Part shown: one piece after another, positions 1-7,897 of the stretch | How positions within the stretch are numbered: position 1 is the first letter of the stretch | Layout of the letters: every line of letters begins with the position of its first letter | Assembly (NCBI GenBank): GCA_019192545.1 | Contig: JAHCMI010000006.1 | Coordinates: 62,001 to 126,000, forward strand | Length of the DNA stretch: 64,000 nucleotides | Origin: Rivularia sp. MS3 | Lineage (GTDB): Bacteria > Cyanobacteriota > Cyanobacteriia > Cyanobacteriales > Nostocaceae | Reading direction: 5' to 3' | Program-made: the position numbers and the translations under genes | The notes under the pieces: model-generated | The model's database searches: none | Told to the model about the DNA's origin: nothing | The model's input: the letters and a program-made list of their open reading frames with translations, nothing else

Positions 1-285
1 AAATAGGTTAGCGACAACGAACAAAGACCAAAAATAGTTAGTTAGGGGTGCAAGAGTGATATTAAATATCAAGGTAGATGTCACAACAGTTAAAGTTGTT
101 GCCATAAATAGCAGCAAACCATTGAGCTTGTAAGATTTCCGAGTACCATCTAGTTGCAAACAACCTGTGTATTGTTTACCTGGCAGAAAGATTGTACCGA
201 GAAACATTACACTCACGAAGCCTACAAATATCAGCGATGCATAAGCCAAACTAACAGGGGTAATTGAATCGATGGGGTTATTCAC
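1..285 (-). CDS. ERG4/ERG24-family sterol reductase-like protein (partial, N-terminus only)
   Basis: Ninety-five codons are present, reading from a GTG at 285 down to the window edge, so the C-terminal part is missing. The visible part has a first membrane segment (about residues 15-33), then a luminal-type motif FLPGK...G..L.DGTR..YKLNG (about residues 35-63), then a second membrane segment. LPG-G-DGTR-YK-NG is characteristic of the ERG4/ERG24 family, the sterol C-14 and C-24(28) reductases and 7-dehydrocholesterol reductase. The family reduces sterol double bonds with NADPH in membranes. The gene starts 17 nt after the stop of the squalene-synthase-like gene, so the two are probably cotranscribed. 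The exact bond reduced cannot be told from this fragment, and the catalytic C-terminus lies outside the window. An isoprenoid-modifying DUF1295 relative is the main alternative. Confidence 0.66.
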   Translation of the reverse strand, partial: MNNPIDSITPVSLAYASLIFVGFVSVMFLGTIFLPGKQYTGCLQLDGTRKSYKLNGLLLFMATTLTVVTSTLIFNITLAPLTNYFWSLFVVANLF

Positions 286-302
286 GTTTCTAGGTATTGT
301 TT

Positions 303-1121
303 TTACTTTCCACTAGTTACTTTTTCAATTAGGCTCATAACTGCACTACGGCTGAGTTTTGGCTTTCCAAGAGTCAAAACATCCAAAGTCGCATGAGCTA
401 ATGTCAAGGGAATGATACAAAAATTAAAAGCAGGACCTTGAGGAAGTGCTTTAGTATAGGCATCAGCTAGAGACAGGTTGCGACGAGCATACATTTGCAT
501 ATTCTCTTTCGTCCAACCATTGGGAAAGAAATCCACTCCGCGTTCTAAATCATCACTGGTATTGCGGAGAATATTAACAGCTTGCAAACCCCTACCAAAG
601 CCTATTGCTTGGGAACGGTTGGTTGTGGTGCCATCGTACCAAGCCCATAAGTCTGATAGCATTAATCCCACAGCACCAGCGACGCTGAAGGTGTAACAAT
701 CCAAGTCAGATTCTGTATCAATTTTCCAGCCCGTAAGCGCCCAGTGAGCCATCCTGTCTGCCATTGCTGCGGTTGCATCCCAAATACGGGGAGCAATGCT
801 TTCTGGAGCTAAAGCTACCCATTCTCCAATACGAGTTGTTACCTCTGGTAGAGGTTGAGAAGAGCTATTAAATAGCATGGAAAAGTCATCAACAGCAGTT
901 TCTAAGGCAGTTGATTGCAGTTTTAAGCTAATCTTTCTTAAGAGTTGAGCTTTAGATGAATTATCCAGACTGGGATGATCTTCAACTTCATCAATGGCAC
1001 GCATACACAAATATGCAGAAGCAGTTGCCTCTTGAAGCCCGGAAGGTAAACGACTAATTGGGATATAAAAGGTACGGCTAGTTTCTTCTAGAGCTTTGAG
1101 AGCATTCTTGCATGAATTCAT
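303..1121 (-). CDS. Squalene/phytoene synthase family protein
   Basis: A 272-residue all-helical prenyl transferase that would condense two prenyl diphosphates head-to-head, giving squalene or presqualene-type products from FPP or phytoene from GGPP. The first aspartate-rich motif is DEVED (residues 44-48), after an SRTFY segment near residue 15 that binds diphosphate in the family. The second motif is NILRNTSDD (183-191), followed by ERGVDFFP. The first Asp of the usual RDxxxD is Asn here, a pattern I recall from one bacterial subgroup. Length is normal. The ATG at 1121 is preceded by an AGGGAA ribosome site. It is first in a probable two-gene unit with the sterol-reductase-like gene and diverges from the P450/SDR/Rieske series. 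That context favours a squalene/triterpene role over carotenoids, but phytoene synthesis cannot be excluded. Confidence 0.85.
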   Translation of the reverse strand: MNSCKNALKALEETSRTFYIPISRLPSGLQEATASAYLCMRAIDEVEDHPSLDNSSKAQLLRKISLKLQSTALETAVDDFSMLFNSSSQPLPEVTTRIGEWVALAPESIAPRIWDATAAMADRMAHWALTGWKIDTESDLDCYTFSVAGAVGLMLSDLWAWYDGTTTNRSQAIGFGRGLQAVNILRNTSDDLERGVDFFPNGWTKENMQMYARRNLSLADAYTKALPQGPAFNFCIIPLTLAHATLDVLTLGKPKLSRSAVMSLIEKVTSGK

Positions 1122-1171
1122 TATTGTTCCCTATAAACCTATAAAATAGATAGCTGTCGATTGTCTCTTAA

Positions 1172-1903
1172 AAACAACGTCGTCAACACTACAATCCCGA
1201 TGGTAGCGATATCTTTAACTTACTGATTTCAGCACGGGATGAAAATGGTGAACCAATGACAGATGAAGAGTTACATGATGAATTACTAGTTCTTTTAATG
1301 GCTGGTCATGAAATCACCGCAGCAGCCATGACTTGGGCATTGTATTGGACGCATTCTCTAGCAAATGTGGAAAATAGAATATTAGAAGAGCTAGATACTT
1401 TGCATGTTTCAAAAGACCCAATCAGCGTTTCCCAACTGCCATACCTCACGGCTGTTTGTAAAGAAACCCTACGTCTTTATCCCGCCGCAATTGCTTCTTC
1501 TGCACGACTTGTCACCTCGTCCGTTGAGTTGGGGAGCCATAAATTAGACCCTGGTACAATGGTGATGCCTTGTATTTATTTAACTCATCATCGTCAAGAT
1601 TTATATCCCGATTCCAAACAGTTTCAACCCGAGCGCTTTTTAAAACGACAGTTTTCTCCCTATGAATATTTCCCATACGGAGGCGGAAATCGTAGCTGTA
1701 TTGGCGCAGCTTTTGCGATGTTTGAAATGAAGTTGGTTTTGGCAACTATGTTGGCAAAATATAAGCTGGCTCTGAGCGAGAACCAAACCGTACACCCTCA
1801 GTATCAAAGTTTTTTGCTGGCACCTGCTGGTGGAGTAAAAATGATTGTTGAGAAATCGGCGAAATCTAATGAAGCTAAAATGTTTACAGCTCAAAAAAAT
1901 TAG
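1172..1903 (+). pseudogene. CYP110-like cytochrome P450, N-terminal half missing
   Basis: The frame is open from 1172 (an in-frame TAA lies at 1169), and P450-like sequence is already present ahead of the first ATG at 1256: RRQ...DIFNLLISARDENGEP. Downstream are the I-helix AGHEIT, the ExxR motif in KETLRLYP, PERF, and the heme loop FPYGGGNRSCIG with the cysteine thiolate ligand. The text around LTHHRQDLYP and RQFSPYEYFPYGG resembles cyanobacterial CYP110 (fatty-acid or terpene hydroxylase), not CYP51. About 240 codons remain of the usual 440-460, so helices A to H are gone. The protein is very unlikely to fold as an active monooxygenase. The break lies within about 50 bp of the divergent squalene-synthase gene, consistent with a deletion. 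A short protein from ATG 1256 could still be made. Confidence 0.8.
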
Positions 1904-1965
1904 CACAACATATAGTTAATATACATAACAAAATTAGATTTTTTTAGTAAAAAATTGATATTTGC

Positions 1966-3033
1966 ATGACTATTTTAGTTACTGGTGCTTCCGGTCATTT
2001 AGGAGCCAACTTAGTTCGACGTTTGCTTGATGAAGGTGAAGCTGTTCGGGTGCTGCTGCGCGAGGGCAGTAATAATGCTGCTGTTGAGGGGTTAGCCGTT
2101 GAGAAAGTTTATGGCGATCTGCGTGAGTGGTCATCAGTTTTAGCAGCAGTCAAAGGATGCGATCGCATTTATCACGCGGCAGCAAAAATTTCTACCCTCT
2201 ATGGTAATGCCCGTTTTCAACAAGAACTCTACGACTGCAATGTTCTAGGAACTCGTCATCTGCTGCGTGCAGCCTTAAAGGTAGGGGTTAGCAAAGTTGT
2301 TGTCACCGGTTCGAGTGCTGCTCTGGGATACAAACCGGGTGAACCGAGTAACGAAAGCACACCATTTTATCCTTTTACTAAAACCTTGCCTTACGAGTTG
2401 ACAAAAGTTTTTGTTGAGCAAGAATGTTTAAAAGCATTTGCCGATGGATTAGATGTAGTCATCGTTCAGTCTTGGGCTATCGTTGGACCTAACGATTTCA
2501 AGCCATCTCGCTTGGGACAGACATTAATAGATTTTGCCAATGGCAAATTGCCAGCCTACACAACAGGTGGACGTGATTGGGTTGCAACTCGGGATATTGT
2601 TGCTGCACATCTGTTGGCAATGGAGAAAGGGCGTTCGGGACAAACCTACACAATCAGTAGCGAATTTTTGACTTTGCCCCAGATGATGGAATTGTTTGAA
2701 AAAGTAACTGGAAAACATCGTCCAATGCTGTGTTTACCTATATCAATGATGGCAGGTGTAGCGACAGTGGCTGACATAATCATGCCTCGACTTTTTCCCC
2801 ATACACAACGATATTTAACAGCCGGAGCTATAAAATTAGTACGAACGAATCAAAGAGCTGATTGCACTAAAGCAAAGAAAGAACTAGGGTATCAGCCAAC
2901 ATCGATTGAGCAGGCTGTTGTTGAAGCATATACAGATTTTGTGCAAAGAGGTTTGATTGCCAGACCTAAACAGATTTTGGTTTCTCAAGGGACACCTTCA
3001 CAACCAACAGCAACAAAAATAGGAATCAAATGA
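1966..3033 (+). CDS. NAD-dependent epimerase/3-beta-hydroxysteroid dehydrogenase-like SDR (copy 1)
   Basis: A 355-residue extended short-chain dehydrogenase. The nucleotide motif TGASGHLG (residues 6-13) opens a Rossmann fold. The catalytic set is Ser116 in VTGSS, Tyr143 and Lys147 in YELTK. The family includes 3-beta-HSD, NSDHL (sterol-4-carboxylate 3-dehydrogenase, decarboxylating), dihydroflavonol reductases and the bacterial sterol C-4 demethylation enzyme SdmB. It would oxidise or reduce the C-3 oxygen of a hydrophobic substrate with NAD(P). The stop overlaps the start of the next SDR (ATGA at 3030), so the two are translationally coupled, and three Rieske oxygenases follow. The copies are clearly paralogous from the first residues to the C-terminus. 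The steroid substrate is inferred from the neighbourhood; the SDR sequence alone would also fit other small-molecule substrates. Confidence 0.82.
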   Translation: MTILVTGASGHLGANLVRRLLDEGEAVRVLLREGSNNAAVEGLAVEKVYGDLREWSSVLAAVKGCDRIYHAAAKISTLYGNARFQQELYDCNVLGTRHLLRAALKVGVSKVVVTGSSAALGYKPGEPSNESTPFYPFTKTLPYELTKVFVEQECLKAFADGLDVVIVQSWAIVGPNDFKPSRLGQTLIDFANGKLPAYTTGGRDWVATRDIVAAHLLAMEKGRSGQTYTISSEFLTLPQMMELFEKVTGKHRPMLCLPISMMAGVATVADIIMPRLFPHTQRYLTAGAIKLVRTNQRADCTKAKKELGYQPTSIEQAVVEAYTDFVQRGLIARPKQILVSQGTPSQPTATKIGIK

Positions 3034-4061
3034 CAGTATTAGTCACAGGAGCTTCCGGTCATTTAGGAGCCAATTTAGTTCGACGCTTGCTTGACGAAGG
3101 TGAAACTGTACGAGTGCTGCTACGTCATGGCAGTAATAATGCTGCGGTTGAAGGGCTACCAGTTGAGAAGGTTTATGGTGATTTACGGGATTGGTTATCA
3201 ATTTTAGCAGCAGTGAAAAAATGCGATAAAATTTACCACACAGCTGCGAAAATCTCTACCCTCTATGGTAATGCTAGTTTCCAACAAGAACTTTACGACT
3301 GTAATGTTTTGGGAACCCGTCATCTGCTTCATGCAGCCTTGGAAGAAGGAGTTAACAAAGTTGTTGTCACGAGTTCTTGCGAAGCCATAGGACATCAACT
3401 GGGAAAACCAAGTAATGAAAACACACCATTCTATCCCTTTCCTGAAACTTTGCCCTATGCACTCACCAAAATTTTTGTTGAGCATGAGTGTTTAAAAGCA
3501 TTTGCCGATGGTCTGTTTGTTGTGATTGTTCAACCCTGGCCTTATATCGGCTCGAATGATTTTAAACCTTCTGCTATGGGGCAAACACTTTTAGACTTTG
3601 CTCGCGGTAAACTACCCGCTTATACGACCGGAGCAAGATGCTGGGGAGCGATGAGAGATATGGTCGAGGGACACATCCTAGCCATGAAGTCAGGACGTGC
3701 AGGGCAGAAATACACCTTCAGTACAGATTTTTTAACCATGGATGAAATGCTCAGTTTGTTTGAAAAGATAACCGGAAAAAAACGTCCAAAGCTTTGCATT
3801 CCAACATCAATGATGGCAGATATAGCAAAGGTGACAGATTTGATTATGCCGCGATTATTTCCCCAGATGCCACATAATTTGACTTCAGGAGCAATACATC
3901 TACTACAAATGAATCAAAAAGCCGACTGTAGTAAAGCTAAAAATGAGTTAGGATACAAACCAACATCGATTGAGCAAGCTGTTGGTGATGCTTACACCGA
4001 CTTTATTCGTCGAGGTTTAATTATAAATACGAACAAACTTATTTCCGTAACTCAATCTTGA
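3030..4061 (+). CDS. NAD-dependent epimerase/3-beta-hydroxysteroid dehydrogenase-like SDR (copy 2)
   Basis: A 343-residue tandem paralogue of the preceding gene, sharing long identical stretches in the N-terminal Rossmann region (TGASGHLG, then GSNNAAVEGL). Catalytic residues remain: Ser116 in VTSSC, and Tyr143 and Lys147 in YALTK. Divergence concentrates in the substrate half (about residues 150-260), for example PWPYIGSNDF against SWAIVGPNDF in copy 1, and in the tail. This is what one expects if the copies act on different intermediates. The start ATG overlaps the previous stop by 4 nt. It is followed at 90 bp by the first Rieske gene, giving a likely operon SDR-SDR-Rieske-Rieske-Rieske. 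It plausibly partners a Rieske oxygenase in oxidative removal of a methyl or carboxyl group, as in the SdmA/SdmB pair. The substrate is unknown. Confidence 0.82.
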   Translation: MTVLVTGASGHLGANLVRRLLDEGETVRVLLRHGSNNAAVEGLPVEKVYGDLRDWLSILAAVKKCDKIYHTAAKISTLYGNASFQQELYDCNVLGTRHLLHAALEEGVNKVVVTSSCEAIGHQLGKPSNENTPFYPFPETLPYALTKIFVEHECLKAFADGLFVVIVQPWPYIGSNDFKPSAMGQTLLDFARGKLPAYTTGARCWGAMRDMVEGHILAMKSGRAGQKYTFSTDFLTMDEMLSLFEKITGKKRPKLCIPTSMMADIAKVTDLIMPRLFPQMPHNLTSGAIHLLQMNQKADCSKAKNELGYKPTSIEQAVGDAYTDFIRRGLIINTNKLISVTQS

Positions 4062-4096
4062 AACTAATATCAAGCCTCTCACGATCTTTTTATCTA

Positions 4097-4124
4097 GTTA
4101 ATTTAAGTTAGTTAATTTAAGTTA
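4097..4124. repeat. Two-copy 14-bp tandem repeat upstream of the first Rieske gene
   Basis: GTTAATTTAAGTTA occurs twice back to back, ending 25 bp before the ATG of the first Rieske gene. It could be a slippage product or a dimeric regulator site. No function can be assigned. Confidence 0.6.
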
Positions 4125-4149
4125 GCTGGCATTTTATAAGCAGATTACC

Positions 4150-5148
4150 ATGAAGCAATCCTCTTCTTCACACCTCTGTTTTCCTAATGGTTGGTTCCGT
4201 ATTGCCTATAGTAATGAGATTCCGCCGAAAACTGTCAAGCCGCTCCATTACTTTGGTCAAGATTTAGTGCTATTTCGTACCGAGAAAGGGGTTGTTCGTG
4301 TTTTCGATGCCCACTGCTCACACTTAGGTGCTCATCTAGGTTACGGCGGGATTGTCAAAAATGAGACGATTCAATGTCCTTTTCATGGTTGGTGTTTTAA
4401 TAACAGTGGCAATTGTACTCAAATTCCTTATACAAACAAAATACCTCCGAAAGCACAAATTCGGACTTGGCCAGTTAGAGAAGTTAATGGTTTAATAATG
4501 ATTTATTACCATTCTCAAGGACATTCCCCTGATTGGGAAATTCCAGAGTTGCCAGAATTTTTATCTCAAAATTGGACTTCATTATTACCTGTGATTCGAC
4601 GTAAAAGTAGCACTTCTACTCAAGAAGTTGGTGAAGGAAGTATTGTAGATACGGCTCACTTTAGCCACTTGCATCCTCACACATTTGATGAAATAAAAGG
4701 CGAATCTTTAGTTGTCAGCTATCCAACTCTTACCTACAAAATGTATCCAGAATATAACTTATCTGGAGTAGCTAAGATATTAGGAGTAGAGGGAAAAACT
4801 TCGTTAGACTTTACATCCTATGGTTTGGGTTGCTTGGTTGTGCGCTCTTCCAGTAAAGCAATGGTGGAGATCGAAACTCTTACGATGTTTCTGCTAACGC
4901 CAATTAATCAGAACTCTATTGATTTTCATTTTCTTGTTAGTATCAAAAAGGTATTGAATAAACCTATAACTGCCCTACTTAAAAAATTTATTAAAGATTC
5001 TGCAATTAAAACGCTAAAAGAAGATATGAAAATCTGGGAGAATAAGATTTTTCGCACTCACCCTCTACTCTGTGATGGGGATGGACCAATCGCACAGTAT
5101 CGTCGTTGGGTAAGTGAGTTTTACACAGATATATCAGTACCCTTGTAG
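4150..5148 (+). CDS. Rieske non-heme iron oxygenase, copy 1 of 3
   Basis: A 332-residue aromatic-ring-hydroxylating-type oxygenase alpha subunit. The Rieske [2Fe-2S] ligands are Cys56-x-His58 and Cys76-x2-His79 (CPFHGW). The mononuclear iron site is Asp167-x2-His170-x4-His175 in VDTAHFSHLH. The family uses electrons from a ferredoxin reductase to activate O2. This arrangement, with a short C-terminal catalytic domain, resembles single-subunit Rieske enzymes acting on sterols (DAF-36/Neverland cholesterol 7-desaturase, KshA, bacterial SdmA). No dedicated reductase is seen nearby, so host ferredoxin is presumably used. It is the most divergent of the three copies: it has a different N-terminus, and Ser57 replaces the Pro found between Cys and His in the others. 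An oxygenase on sterol, triterpenoid or another lipid fits; the substrate is inferred from context only. Confidence 0.87.
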   Translation: MKQSSSSHLCFPNGWFRIAYSNEIPPKTVKPLHYFGQDLVLFRTEKGVVRVFDAHCSHLGAHLGYGGIVKNETIQCPFHGWCFNNSGNCTQIPYTNKIPPKAQIRTWPVREVNGLIMIYYHSQGHSPDWEIPELPEFLSQNWTSLLPVIRRKSSTSTQEVGEGSIVDTAHFSHLHPHTFDEIKGESLVVSYPTLTYKMYPEYNLSGVAKILGVEGKTSLDFTSYGLGCLVVRSSSKAMVEIETLTMFLLTPINQNSIDFHFLVSIKKVLNKPITALLKKFIKDSAIKTLKEDMKIWENKIFRTHPLLCDGDGPIAQYRRWVSEFYTDISVPL

Positions 5149-5362
5149 AGTAAGTAGAAATAACTTTTTATGAGTCATGAGCTAATAGTAATGTTGACAA
5201 AAAATTGTATTAATTACTTAAGTTTAAACTGATTCTCGCCAACAAAGCTTAAAATTTCTATCACAACTAGAAATAGCTTCCTATAAAAAGTTTTTGGCTA
5301 ATCTAACTTAGACCACCGATGATTGTATTCTTGAAGAATCTAACTCTACACTTTATCAGCTG

Positions 5363-6334
5363 ATGAAATCGCGCTTTCCCTTTACATCTTTTCCTAATGG
5401 TTGGTTTTGCATTGCCTACAGTCATGAATTATCTGCGAAACAAGTTATACCACTACACTATTTTGACAGAGATTTAGTGCTTTTCCGGAGCGAAGATGGA
5501 ATCGCTCACGTACTGGATGCTTACTGTCCTCATTTGGGCGCACATTTGGGTCACGGAGGACAAGTTAAAGGTGAGAAAATTCAATGTCCCTTTCATGGGT
5601 GGTGTTTCGATGGCAAAGGACAATGCCTTGATATCCCGTATGCAAACAAAATTCCACTAAAAGTACAAATTCAATCTTGGTTGGTTAAAGAAGTTAATGG
5701 GTTAATTCTGGTGTGGTATCATACTCATGGAGAAAAGCCTACCTGGGAGATACCAGAACTTCCTGAATATACTTGCTCTCAATGGACTTCCTTTCGCACT
5801 GTTGGTCAATGGAAGATTCGTTCACACGTTCAAGATATCAACGAAAATGCTTTAGATACCGCTCATTTGCAGTATTTACACGGGGTTGATTCTGTCAAAG
5901 GCAAAAGTTTACACAAAGAGGGTTGTATTTTGCGCTGGCCTTGCTCTACAACAAGCAAGATTGCTGCTGATGCTCAAGGATCGAGCGTTGAAGTAGTAAG
6001 CAAAATTGAATTTACTTTTTATGGTTTAGGCTATACAGTGCAGCGCTGTTGTACTAAAGGAATAATTGAGCAAGAATTTATAACAATAAATTTAAATACC
6101 CCAGTAGACATAGAATATGTTAACTCTTACTTAATTATTAGTTTCAAAAAACACTCGGAGCAATCTGAAATTTCTGATTTAGAAGCAATGACACTTCAAG
6201 TGGTCGCTATGGAAGCTCAGAAAGATATGCCAATTCTAGAAAATAAAGTGTATCAAAGTTCGCCTATCTTAAGTGATGGCGATGGACCAATTATGCAGTA
6301 TCGTCATTGGGCACAGCAATTTTATTTAAATTAA
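5363..6334 (+). CDS. Rieske non-heme iron oxygenase, copy 2 of 3
   Basis: A 323-residue paralogue. Cluster ligands are Cys55-x-His57 and Cys75-x2-His78; iron ligands are Asp165, His168 and His173 (LDTAHLQYLH). The first 18 residues are nearly identical to copy 3 (MKSRFPFTSFPNGWFCIAYS), marking a recent duplication. The C-terminal half is shorter and lacks the KKLFNK/KKVLNK segment of the other two, so the substrate pocket probably differs. A 214-bp AT-rich gap separates it from copy 1, while only 9 bp separate it from copy 3. It probably shares electron donors with its sisters and acts on the same pathway. Reaction type (hydroxylation, demethylation or desaturation) is not visible in the sequence. 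Confidence 0.87.
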   Translation: MKSRFPFTSFPNGWFCIAYSHELSAKQVIPLHYFDRDLVLFRSEDGIAHVLDAYCPHLGAHLGHGGQVKGEKIQCPFHGWCFDGKGQCLDIPYANKIPLKVQIQSWLVKEVNGLILVWYHTHGEKPTWEIPELPEYTCSQWTSFRTVGQWKIRSHVQDINENALDTAHLQYLHGVDSVKGKSLHKEGCILRWPCSTTSKIAADAQGSSVEVVSKIEFTFYGLGYTVQRCCTKGIIEQEFITINLNTPVDIEYVNSYLIISFKKHSEQSEISDLEAMTLQVVAMEAQKDMPILENKVYQSSPILSDGDGPIMQYRHWAQQFYLN

Positions 6335-6343
6335 TTTATTTTT

Positions 6344-7345
6344 ATGAAATCACGTTTTCCATTCACATCTTTTCCTAATGGCTGGTTTTGTATTGCTTAT
6401 AGTCACGAACTATTGCCTGGAGATGTTAAGCCAATCCACTATTTTGGACAAGATTTAGTACTCTTCCGAACAGAATCTGGAACTCCATATGTGCTTAATG
6501 CTCACTGTCCTCACTTAGGAGCGCACCTCGGTTATGGAGGTTGCGTTCAAGGTGAAACCATTCAATGCCCTTTCCATGGTTGGCGTTTTAATGAGGACGG
6601 GAAATGCATAGAAGTACCTTACGCTAATAAAATCCCAGCTAAAGCACAAGCTCGAACTTGGTGTATCCGAGAATTAAACGGAGTGATTTTAGTTTATTAT
6701 CATGCTCAAGGGAAACCACCGACTTGGGAACCACCACAAATACCTGAATTAAATTCTCAAGAGTGGACAAAATTTAAGGAAGTTGATCGGTGGCGAATCA
6801 ACTCTCATTTGCAAGATTTACACGAACAAGTTGTAGACATTGCCCATTTCCCGACAGTGCATTCCGACCATTCTGCAAAAAGTCAAGGCTCTGATGTAGA
6901 TGGTCCGGTTTGGAAGCAACGTCTTTACTCAGGGCAGGCTTTTAAAGCTGCAACATTAGACTTCAAGATAGAAACCCAATACGAAATTGCTCTTTATGGC
7001 TTGGGTTATAGCTTACAAAGATATTGTATAAATGGAATTGGTAAACTACAATTCATTCTCCTATTTTTGACAACACCAGTGAATGAGAAGTGTGTTGAGA
7101 TTCAATTACTAATTAGTGTCAAAAAGTTATTTAATAAAGCCATAGCTTCGGTTATTACGTCTTTAGTGCTAAAAATGTTGAAGCAGGAAATGGAAAAAGA
7201 TATTACTATTCTGGAGAACAAACTGTACCGTAAGGTTCCTCTTTTATGCGATGGTGACGGTGAAATCATAAGATATCGCCATTGGGCTAGCCAGTTCTAT
7301 TCTGAAAATTTAGAACTACTTCCTTCCCTTCAAAAAATTACCTAA
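6344..7345 (+). CDS. Rieske non-heme iron oxygenase, copy 3 of 3
   Basis: A 333-residue paralogue with intact sites: Cys55-x-His57, Cys75-x2-His78, Asp165, His168 and His173 (VDIAHFPTVH). It starts 9 bp after the copy 2 stop, so it is almost certainly cotranscribed. The residues after the iron motif (SDHSAKSQGSDVDG) and the block around 190-215 differ from copy 2 although the N-terminal Rieske domains are close. That suggests retained electron transfer with altered substrate recognition. It is the last intact gene of the terpenoid island; transposase debris begins about 100 bp downstream. The best-known relatives by architecture are sterol-acting Rieske monooxygenases, but pheophorbide or choline-type Rieske oxygenases share the same motifs, so specificity is inference. 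Confidence 0.87.
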   Translation: MKSRFPFTSFPNGWFCIAYSHELLPGDVKPIHYFGQDLVLFRTESGTPYVLNAHCPHLGAHLGYGGCVQGETIQCPFHGWRFNEDGKCIEVPYANKIPAKAQARTWCIRELNGVILVYYHAQGKPPTWEPPQIPELNSQEWTKFKEVDRWRINSHLQDLHEQVVDIAHFPTVHSDHSAKSQGSDVDGPVWKQRLYSGQAFKAATLDFKIETQYEIALYGLGYSLQRYCINGIGKLQFILLFLTTPVNEKCVEIQLLISVKKLFNKAIASVITSLVLKMLKQEMEKDITILENKLYRKVPLLCDGDGEIIRYRHWASQFYSENLELLPSLQKIT

Positions 7346-7439
7346 AATGTAGGTATAACTATGAATGACACTAAAATAAGTTAGAAGTAATTTAATGTGA
7401 AGGTTTTAGAGAAATATAGAAAGTTTGAATCAAGTGGTT

Positions 7440-7617
7440 AAACAAAAGAAAAAACAATTCGCGTAATAATTTAGCGAATTTTAAAGGTCAATTAGCGGGA
7501 AAAATTGGAACTGTAATAGATTTAATGAGCAGATTACCACTAGAGATTTAGTTTCAAGAAAATCCTAGAAGTTCTGATACTAAAATTGAAGGAAACATTT
7601 TAAATTTAGTTTCATAA
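7440..7617 (+). pseudogene. IS4-like transposase fragment with a nonsense codon
   Basis: In the frame running through 7498, the sequence reads AGKIGTVIDLMSRLPLEI, then TAG at 7549, then FQENPRSSDTKIEGNILNL, then TAA at 7615. The G(K/T)IGTVIDLM..LP.EIWF.E.P..SD pattern matches the central part of cyanobacterial IS4-type transposases as I remember them, with TAG standing where Trp is usual. Only about 60 codons remain and both ends have decayed. It marks old transposition at the right border of the oxygenase island. Confidence 0.5.
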
Positions 7618-7897
7618 TCACTTTTATTTTACTCATCAAAAACGTAAGGTAACTGACCCCATCATGTACTTTGCAGCACCAGAAAACCAAAATTTAGGAA
7701 TTGTTAAACGAAAATGAAAGAAAGGATGTGCAAAACTCAGTGTTGTCCCTTTCACTGAAAAACAGCGAGGAACTCCGGAGTTTTTCTTTCAAACATCTTC
7801 TAAAACTTCCTTGACAGCTGTGATACAAGCTTAACTTGACCAGAACGTTGCTGCATTTTTTTAATTCCATCGTTACGAAGCGTAAGTCACTGTTTAG

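Noticed and set aside
1256-1903. Reading the P450 as a CYP51 sterol 14-demethylase
   Set aside because: The I-helix and heme loop (AGHEIT, LTHHRQDLYP, FPYGGGNRSCIG) fit CYP110, and the N-terminal half is missing, so it cannot support a demethylation claim.
3030-4061. Loss of catalytic serine in SDR copy 2 (VTSSC against VTGSS)
   Set aside because: Aligned on the TSS motif of related SDRs, Ser116 is the catalytic position and is kept in both copies; only the next residue changed.
5190-5225. TTGACA-like promoter before Rieske copy 2
   Set aside because: TTGACA at 5194 has no acceptable -10 hexamer at 16-18 bp, so I do not call a promoter.
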